A stretch of 64,000 nucleotides of DNA, from NCBI RefSeq assembly GCF_016808335.1, contig NC_053147.1, positions 19,950,913 through 20,014,912 on the forward strand, read 5' to 3'. Position 1 is the first letter of the stretch. Every line of letters begins with the position of its first letter. The stretch is from Panicum virgatum (lineage: Eukaryota > Streptophyta > Magnoliopsida > Poales > Poaceae). Made by a program: the position numbers and the translations under genes. Of the stretch, positions 57,120 to 64,000 are shown piece by piece. The notes beneath the pieces are model-generated. The model did no database searches, was not told the origin of the DNA, and saw only the letters and a list, made by a program, of their open reading frames with translations.

Positions 57120-58050
57120 TGCGGTATGCAGCACCCCGGCGCCCTGGCCCCCTGGCGGATAGGTTCAGTTGTTTGGACCTGTCTGCCACCTGAGCCGTAG
57201 AAGATACTCCGGACCTCCTTGGGCATAGGTGCCGCATAGTTTGCAAGGCGAGCGAGCGTCTTGTTCCCTGTGTAGCATACAGAACTACAGAGAGAAGAAT
57301 CAAATTCGCTTATACGGTAGTAATGATACTGCAACTTAGCTGTTTGACGCATGCAGAATCCATTCATGATGTCTGGGACAAAGCGGATGCTCCGGGCCCC
57401 CTGGGAGATAGACTCAGTTGTTTTGAGTCTGTCTACCATTGAGACTGGACCTTGATCTGCATGAAACCTCTGAAGCGGATGCCAGGACCCCCTGGTAAGT
57501 AGGCTCAATGGTTTGAGGCTGGCTACCACCAGTCAGGGCTTAACCTGTGTACCACAAAGTTATAGCTTAGTAGCAGGCCCGCGGGACTCATCCTGGACCG
57601 GTCCCAGGCTGGTACCAGGTCCGGGGCTCTAGATGCACAGGTCCAGGTAGCTCAGTGCTTGTTACAGAGTGGTGGAGTGCATAGGCTTAGGGTACGGAAC
57701 CAGGCCAAGGCGCTACACAGGGCTCCGGACCACTCCAGGAAACAGCACGATCTTTCCAGACCTAGCTTCAACGTCCCAGACCCTTCGCAGCAGTGGGTGA
57801 GGTCACTTTGTCGTACTCGACCCTTTGAGATATAGGGGTGGACATGCCGTGTAGGACTTAGGAAGCCAATTCTTGAGCTGGAACGAGGTCCAGGCCCCTA
57901 ATTACCTAGCCTCGGGTACTAGGGCACTCGTTACAGGGTGGTGGAGTGTGTAGGCTTTGGGTACAGAACCGGCTAAGCGGCTACACAGGGCTCCGGACCA
58001 CCCCAGGAAACAAGTACCCCCTCTCCAGAGCTGGTTCTTAGGGGTCCGGA
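57120..58050. repeat. imperfect tandem repeats in element B
   Basis: Three copies of a roughly 45-bp motif (CCCCCTGG, GATAG, CAGTTGTTT, GTCTnCCA) at about 57146, 57397 and 57488; and two copies of a roughly 140-bp unit (GTGGTGGAGTG, GCTACACAGGGCTCCGGACCA) at about 57627-57760 and 57895-58040. No coding sequence lies in 57011-58350. This stretch fills the place of most of pol. Confidence 0.6.
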
Positions 58051-58352
58051 CCTCTCTCCCAGCAGCAAGAGGGTCCGGATCTGTACGGCAGTCCAGCAAC
58101 TCAATACAAATCTTAGTTGTAGCAATGAGAGTAGAGGTCCACGCGGGGGTTAGAAAGGTAAAATCTCGAGAATCAGAATGCGAAATTAAATTTTGACACA
58201 AAGACAGAACTAGGAGAAAATCTTTCCTTTGCAATCTTGATGTACATGGCTTTGCACGATGGATGCCAGAGGCCGGGTTTACTAGGTCGGACCTCTACCG
58301 CTCTGAGCCGCGTGTTAGCCGACGGTGCGATGGATGCCAGAGGTCGGGATTG

Positions 58353-60987
58353 GCCAACCACTCGGGGTGGTGGACCTCCTCGATGAAGCCAGCGTGCAGC
58401 AGCTTGTGCACTTCTTCACGGATGACGTTCTGCCGCTCCACGGACTACTTCCGAGGCTTCTAGCGCACCAGCGTGGCGTCAGGGTAGATCCTCAAATTGT
58501 GCTCGATCACTTCCCTGGGGATCCCGGGCATCTGCGACGGTTCCCATGCGAACACGTCGACATTTGCCCAGAGGAAAGCGATGAGCGCGTCTTCCTATTT
58601 CTCCTCCAGGTTCCCCGCGATACGGGTGGTCCTGGAGGAGTCCGCCCCGATCTGGACCGTCTTCACGGGGACATCGTCCGGATCGGACGGCTGAACCCTG
58701 GGTGCCTTTGTAGGCGCCCTGGGTTGCGAGGGGGATGGGTCCTCCTCGGAACGCGCAGCCTCCGCCGCCAGAGCATGCAGTCTCTCGACTGCAGCGACAG
58801 CAGCGGTGCGGTCGCCCTGCATGGTGAGGACACCGGCAGGGGAAGGCATCTTCAAGACCAAATACCCGTAATGAGCAATGGCCATGAAGAGGTAGAGTGC
58901 CGGCCGGCCAATGATGGCGTTGAACGGGAGGTTCACCTCCGCAACATCGAATAGAATGCTCTCTGTGCGGAAGTTCTCCTCGGTCCCGAACGTGACCGGC
59001 AGTGTGATGCTCCCCAGAGGGAACACCGGATGTGGGCCCACTCCGGAGAATGGGCGAGAGGGAGTTAGCTTGGACTCCGGGATCTGCAGCTGCTTGAACG
59101 CTGCATAGCTGATGATGTTGAGGCCAGCCCCACCGTCGATCAGCACGTGATAGAGCCTCACGTTGGATATGACATGGGCGGTGACTAGAGGTAGTACACC
59201 AGCCCCAGCCATATTCTCCGGGCAGTCGGATGGCCCGAAAGAGATGTTGGTGTTCATCCACCTCTGGTGCGGCGCCGCTTTCGGGGCCCCCGGCTTCACC
59301 GAAAGGACTTCTCGGCGAAGGGTCTTCACGTCCCGCCGGGAGACAAGCTCCCAGCTTCCGCCGTACATTACGTACAGCTTCTTGCGGCGGTCGCCGTTGT
59401 CGGAATCGGAGTCGTCGTCGTGGTAGACGCCCTTCAGCTCCCGAGCGGGGGACTGGTACCCCAGCTCCTTCTCCCCAGCAGCGGCTCCGCTGTCGGAGGC
59501 TTTCTCCTTGCCAGGCCGCTGGCGAGGAGGGGGTGAACCGTCCTTGGAGGACTACTCACGCCGCCCACTGACCCACTTCGCGAGCTTCTGGATCTCACGG
59601 CAGTCAGCGGCGCTGTGGTGAGCGGTGGGATGCACTGGGCATGATCCTCCGCTCCCACCTTGCGGGCGAGGGTGTTTGCCATGTGCATTCTGGCCCCCAG
59701 CCGCTGCTGCTGCAATGACTGGTGCGCCAGAATGCGGCTCCCCGCGACTCCGATTCTTGTTCTTCTTCTTCTTGCCACCGCCCTGAGCGGTAGCACCGGA
59801 GCCACCAGCCTTGGCGTCTCCGTCTTGGGGGGCCGAGTGCCATGCACGGCCCTCAGTGGCCCTGGCACACTTGTCTGCCAGGGAGAAAAGCGTAGTAACG
59901 CTTTCCACCTCGTGCGTCACCAGCTTCTCGAGCATCTTCTCGTCACGTACCCCCTAGCGGAAAGTAGTGATAATAGATGCATCGGAGATACGAGGAATGG
60001 TACCCCGTACCTTGGTGAAGCGCGAGATGAAGGCCCGGAGCGTTTCTCCGGGTTTTTGCCTCACGGCGTGAAGGTGTGCCTCCACACCATGCTGCTGGTA
60101 TGCGCTGGCGAAGTTCGCTGTGAGCCTCGCACAGAGCTCCTCCCAGGACTGGATCGTCCCAGGTGTGAGGTTCATGAGCCAAGTCTGGGATGGCCCAGAC
60201 AAGGCTACATGAAAGTAGCTCGCCATGACGGCGCCGTTACCACCAGCTGCTGTGATGGCAGTAACGTACACCTGCAAGAATTCCGACGGATTAGTGGTAC
60301 CGTCGTACTTCTCCGGCAGGTGCGGGCGGAACTTGGACGGCCATACCACGGCACGGAGGTGCTCCGCCAGCGCAGCGCAGCCCACCCCAGCCACTGGTGC
60401 GCCCGACTGTATCCAAGCGTTCACCGGGGGCTTGGGTGCCACCACGTCCAAGTCGGCATTGAGGTTGCGACCTTCAATGTTGAGACGGCGCTCTCGCGCC
60501 CTCTCGACGGAGATGCGGGCATCCTCTCCTGCGCGCCGGCGGTTGAGCTCCGCCCGCAGGTCTTCTGTTCGTGCACCCCTCATGGTGGGGGAGCGCACGG
60601 ACGCCGACGCACCGCCCTGGCGCTGGTGGTAAGGTACCACCGCATTGCCGGGCGGAGGTCATTGCCCAGTCCTTGCAGAACTGGGGGAGGCCTGAGCCAG
60701 ATGGAGGAGACGGTCAACGTCGTCCCGCCACTGCCTCAGGGCGTCTGGCGAGGCTGCAGCAGCCGGAGGGTTGCGAAACAACTCCCTAGCCGCCGCCAGC
60801 GCTCCACCGCTCAAAGCCTGTGAGGGGCCCGTGACGGCCGCCCTGACCCTTGCCGGCGAGCAGCGCGCGCTGCCGCCGATGGTGGCTGCTCCACGGGCAC
60901 AGTTACCCCTGGAGCAGGAATGCGAGAGGCGTGTGGTGTGGAGGACGCCACACCCTTAGTCATCTCCACGTCGTCCACACGAACCAT
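58353..60987 (-). pseudogene. gag-protease of element B with the start of RT
   Basis: Seen on the minus strand: ATG 60987 (MVRVDDVEMTKGVASS); a one-base deletion near 60830; then one frame through the capsid domain (FRPHLPEKYDGTTNP, YFHVALSGPSQTWLMNL, FISRFTKVRGTIPR), a TAG at 59956-59954, a Cys-His segment (CPVHPTAHHSAADC), a TAG at about 59573, the retropepsin box VLIDGGAGLNIISYAA and GRPALYLFMAIAHYGY, a TAG near 58593, and the first RT motif FIEEVHHPEWLANP, cut at about 58353. All three TAGs are one C-to-T step from Gln. Role if intact: particle protein and its protease. Otherwise it is close to element A. Confidence 0.88.
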
Positions 60988-61024
60988 GGAGACGAGGAAG
61001 AGATGAACTGCGACCAGCTAGATG

Positions 61025-61042
61025 CCCCTACCTGGCGCGCCA
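61025..61042 (-). other. primer binding site of element B
   Basis: Minus strand TGGCGCGCCAGGTAGGGG, two bases inside the 5' LTR, same as in element A. The tRNA is not assigned. Confidence 0.65.
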
Positions 61043-61044
61043 AA

Positions 61045-62069
61045 TGTCGTGGTGCTGCAAACCACAGCCGGGTGGCGGAAGGCACCCGCCTAAGCCCAGA
61101 GGGTGTGTACTCGGGGGTTAGCTAGTCCTAGTTCGATCTCGCTCAAGAACACGATGAACACAGCGGGATTAGAGTGGTTCGGGCCGCCGGAGCGTAATAC
61201 CCTACGTCCACTGTGTGTTGTATTGCCTTGCCTCGAGAGAGTCCGCGAGAGCCTGTGTGTACAGCGAGCGCCTCCCTTTTTATCTCAAGGGGGCGCGTAC
61301 ATGGTCGTTGGGACCCCGACAGGTGGGCCCAACGATGCAGTACAAGATAACGTACTGTTCATAATTATGGTGTCGCAGGCGAAGGATATCCCTCTCCTGG
61401 ATTCCATTGCCTGCTCCCGGAATCCTCCGTCCGGCGTGTCCAGGCGCTGTCTTGTCGGAGCGGCGCCAGGCATAGCTAGCGGCGTCACCTGCCACGTAGC
61501 TGAACGGGCCGCATAGCTTGCGGCGTAGGAGGCATGATGGAAAAGTGTCGTGCCGTCGTATCCAATTAATGCAGCAGACGGCTCTCCGCGGGTGCGGCAT
61601 AGGCGGCTGCACTGTGTACCTTGGTAATACGCGATGCACAGTGAGGCCTGGCAAAGGCTGTCCCGCGCTCTGCGACGACAGAGCACGCCTCAACCATCCG
61701 CATTAAATGCGGTGGGTGCGCGAGTCTTCCAGCGGAAGACTTGCGCACGAGTCCGCGCCCGTGCCTCCGGGACACGTGGCGGCTCCGGACCCCCACGCGG
61801 TAAGGGAGGTCCGGATGGACGCAGGAGGTCCCGGACCCCTATGGGGGGTCCGAGGCCTCGGCTGTCAGCTCGGAGTTTTCCTTCCTTAGGGGCACGTGGC
61901 GTCTCCGGACCCATCCCCAGGCGGAGGACAAGTCCGGGGCCATTGGCTTGGTGAGGAAAGAGCCTGACCCGTGGGGCCTGGCTACTCCGTCCGTTGCGCG
62001 CAGTTAGGGATAACTACGCGCCTGCCTTGCCGCAGTAAAAGTGGGTATCCCTGTTACAGGGTACCGACA
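61045..62069 (-). repeat. 5' LTR of element B
   Basis: Minus strand TGTCGGTACCC to CACGACA. It differs from the 3' LTR only by the deletion, a few bases and small indels. It contains the 33-bp block at 61171-61203 shared with A and E. Confidence 0.95.
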
Positions 62070-62332
62070 ACGCCCTTCACAAAATTTGCTCAAAATTGAA
62101 ATTTTGTGATAAAGAACCTACAGATGAGGAAAAGATAGAGAAAACTCTATCAACTATGCTTCCTGCTGCTGATAGGCTCTTAAAGCAACAGTTTCGTCAA
62201 CACAACTTTCAAGTTTATTCTGAACTCATACAGACATTAATTCAGGCTGAAAAACATGATGAACTTTTAGTTAAGAATCATCATAGATTACCTATAGGTG
62301 ATGCACCTCCTCCACTAAAATGCCAGGAATGA

Positions 62333-63705
62333 ATGTATGCACATTCGCCCTCATATTCACGTACTAACTTTAAGCAGTGCACCATTTGCAATGCACTTGC
62401 TAATAATCCACTAATTTTATTTACTATCAAGGTGGTAAATCCGATTATAATTTTGTGACAGAAAGAGTGGAGGTACCAAACAAACCACTCAAACCCCAAA
62501 TCTAGATATGAGGGGGAGAAGTATGCCACAAGAGTTACCAACTTATGGATACCTTGTACATATATCAAAAGTCCTGCACAACTATGCGCTTAATATGTGC
62601 TAGGCTAATGAGAACGCTTAATTCCGTACCTTTGGGAAATACATGGAGTTAAATGAGGAATATTTCCACAAGCAATATTTATTGTATTGTTTAAAGGCTA
62701 CTAAATGTCGACATAATTTTTCTCTACTATATTGCCATATACGAATGATCAAAAAATCCTAAGCAGATTCAGACATAATCAGCCCATACGGTGCTTTGAA
62801 TTCTGAATCTAATTGGTCAAATTTTGTGTAAGCAATTAAAGTAGAATTGCACTTGCTCCACATGTGATAAGGGATTTCTCATATTGTTTCCTTTTTAAGG
62901 TGGTGAATAAGCAAGAGCTGGTAGCATAAAGGTTTCACACAGAACCTAAATATATAGTTGTGGAAATTATGTTCTAACTTATTTTCGTGGATCAAATGAA
63001 TTTAAAAGATTCAAACATAACTAGTCCCTATTTGGACATTGAACTTTTGGATCAAAGATAGAATCAATCCTACTTGGATTTTGTATTCTAAATCAAATTT
63101 ATATTGTGTTTTACTGAAGTCAATTCTTGACTGAATCGGTCAATTAATTGTGGTACAATTGACTGGACATATTTTCATGATTATGAAAATTTGTTTTGCT
63201 ATAATGATTCATTGTATATCGTCATTTATGACATATGAATCTAACAAGTAATCCTTTGAGATGAAAGTTAAGATGTGATGTTCAGGGGGAGAATTATCTT
63301 ATACTAGACCTGAATATACCTTGTATTGTACTCTTTTCCTACATGAGTTTTTTCAATTTCTCATAGAGGTTTTTAACGAGACAATATCAACACAAGGATA
63401 TATATCTATCTCTGATTTTCCCCACCGGGGTTTTTAAGGAGATATCAAAGATATATTAATCTTTCTCACATTTTTTCCCACTGGATTTTAGGAGAAAGAG
63501 ATTACATATATGCTATATTATTTTCTCCTCATTTTCCTATCAGGTTTAAGGAGTTTTTCATGGCATATCAATAGATAAGGTAGTTTCTCCTCATATTTTT
63601 CCTTCAAGGTTTTTGGAGGAGTTTTTCCTATTATTTTGAATATTCTCAAAAACATAGAACAAGGATTACATGAAGCATACTTGAAGCTAATTAATCTAGG
63701 AGGAG
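62333..63705 (+). other. 3' noncoding tail of element G
   Basis: AT-rich and without a recognised protein. Two purine runs (GAGGGGGAGAAG at about 62509; CAGGGGGAGAATT at about 63283) resemble internal polypurine tracts. From 63410 to 63620 a degenerate motif, TTTTCCC followed by a C/T-rich core and GGTTTTnnGGAG, occurs four times. The final purine tract precedes the LTR. Confidence 0.5.
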
Positions 63706-63940
63706 TGTTAGAAATAATTAACATGTGATTAATTAGTTAATCACGTGATTACCACGTGACTTAGTTAATCCCGTCATTAGCGTCCTCTAATGACAGGACG
63801 CGTCCGTACGTGAATAAGCCGTTCGGAAGGGGGTGTCCTTCCGAACCGGCGCGTCTGTTCCGGAGTATAAATATGTAATCACTGGTCACTTAACGATTAA
63901 CAAGAGAATCATTCATCCAAACCACAGTTTACTTTTAATA
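63706..63940 (+). repeat. 3' LTR of element G
   Basis: TGTTAGAAATAATTAAC to TTTAATA, 235 bp, matching the left LTR without its MITE. A possible TATA box is GAGTATAAATATG at about 63862-63874. The 60 bases that follow are GC-rich flank. Confidence 0.75.
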
Positions 63941-64000
63941 AACCACCGGCCGGCTAGGCTCTACGTCTCTACCACTCTACCATACCAGGTGCCAACCACC

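Larger units (their letters stand above)
52454..62069 (-). mobile_element. element B: young Tat-type Ty3/gypsy element, pol-deleted
   Basis: Seen: LTRs at 61045-62069 (5') and 52454-53385 (3'), nearly identical apart from a 99-bp deletion; perfect target duplication ACGCC (52449-52453, 62070-62074). On the minus strand: primer site, gag, protease, first bases of RT, then a gap; on the plus strand in its 3' half a large antisense gene. Integrase, RNase H and most of RT are missing. Non-autonomous by content. It lies inside the gag of copia-like element G. LTR similarity suggests a recent insertion. Confidence 0.95.
52097..62332 (+). pseudogene. copia-type gag of element G, split by element B
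   Basis: Seen: ATG at 52097, MANKDPEELAIDGHNYPTWA, then TLWLALKRRYEQRKSV, up to TNHA at 52453. After element B and the repeated ACGCC the same frame resumes at 62075 (LHKICSKLK) and ends TGA at 62330-62332. Joined length is 204 codons. The pattern (NYPTWALDMK...LWLALKRRYE...) is that of Ty1/copia gag proteins of the UBN2 type. No CCHC knuckle and no pol follow. Apart from B, the frame is intact, so the gag was open when B inserted. Confidence 0.8.
47040..63940 (+). mobile_element. element G: copia-like non-autonomous element with a FAR1-like insert
   Basis: Seen: similar direct repeats 47040-47576 and 63706-63940 start TGTTAGAAATAATTAAC; the left is followed by a possible primer site, the right preceded by a purine tract (AATCTAGGAGGAG). 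Between them, in sense orientation: a 4.5 kb leader containing a FAR1-like gene fragment, a short gag, and a 3' noncoding tail. Protease, integrase, RT and RNase H are absent. The two repeats differ noticeably (over ten percent by eye), so the element is old, or they come from two related insertions. A matching five-base duplication is not evident (AAAAC left, AACCA right). Element B and one MITE sit inside it. Confidence 0.65.

Noticed and set aside
59660..60823. 387-codon plus-strand frame opposite gag of element B
   Set aside because: The minus-strand frame has the gag capsid motifs; this is its shadow. A similar shadow lies opposite gag of element A (10373-10969).
1..64000. tRNA, rRNA genes, CRISPR arrays, replication origins
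   Set aside because: None found: no cloverleaf with internal promoter boxes, no rRNA text, no regularly spaced short repeats.

Overview
This window is nuclear DNA of a grass, most likely panicoid; I cannot name the species. The evidence is nested LTR retrotransposons of grass type, Tourist, Stowaway, hAT and Mutator type MITEs, cycles of GC-rich coding and AT-rich intergenic DNA, and one recognisable host gene, a CBL-interacting protein kinase (CIPK). There is no bacterial-style gene organisation.

Layout. (1) 1-8108: a Ty3/gypsy chromovirus of Tekay/Del type, plus strand, with gag, protease, RT, RNase H, integrase, chromodomain and a 3.4 kb 3' LTR; its 5' LTR lies outside. It abuts a partial minus-strand LTR and 3' noncoding tail of another element (8109-9907). 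(2) 9908-12418: element A, a 5' fragment (LTR, PBS, gag) of a minus-strand Tat-type Ty3 element. (3) 12419-14350: a Tourist MITE, a GC-rich unassigned block, a larger MITE and the left part of a Stowaway MITE. (4) 14351-24236: element C, a Tat-type Ty3 element with both LTRs, inserted into that Stowaway, decayed, apparently without protease, and with an antisense spliced gene in its 3' region. (5) 24380-29690: the CIPK locus (minus strand), whose coding exon is split by a 379-bp Mutator-type hairpin MITE with a 9-bp target duplication. (6) 29694-31496: a Stowaway-like MITE, a 551-bp hAT-type MITE and a hairpin repeat. (7) 31497-46224: element D, a 5'-truncated Tat-type Ty3 element with gag, protease, RT, two RNases H, integrase, a long antisense multi-exon gene and a 3' LTR; it is interrupted by two probable solo LTRs (F, 41719-43620; E, 44934-45986). 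(8) 46225-47039: intergenic DNA with a possible host promoter. (9) 47040-63940: element G, a copia-like non-autonomous element with short LTRs, a FAR1-like gene fragment in its long leader and a gag-only coding region. Its gag is split by element B (52454-62069), a young minus-strand Tat-type element of the same family as A.

How the parts relate. Insertion order can be read from interrupted features and target duplications: Stowaway before C; CIPK before the MULE MITE; D before F and E; G before both its LTR MITE and B. Elements B, C and D each carry a gene on the strand opposite gag-pol, between pol (or its remnant) and the 3' LTR; in C and D convincing GT-AG introns keep the antisense frame open. 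That recurring arrangement, the intron inside the Tekay gag, the broken CIPK and the FAR1-carrying copia element are the points most worth following up. Family names are from recall of protein motifs; no database search was possible.
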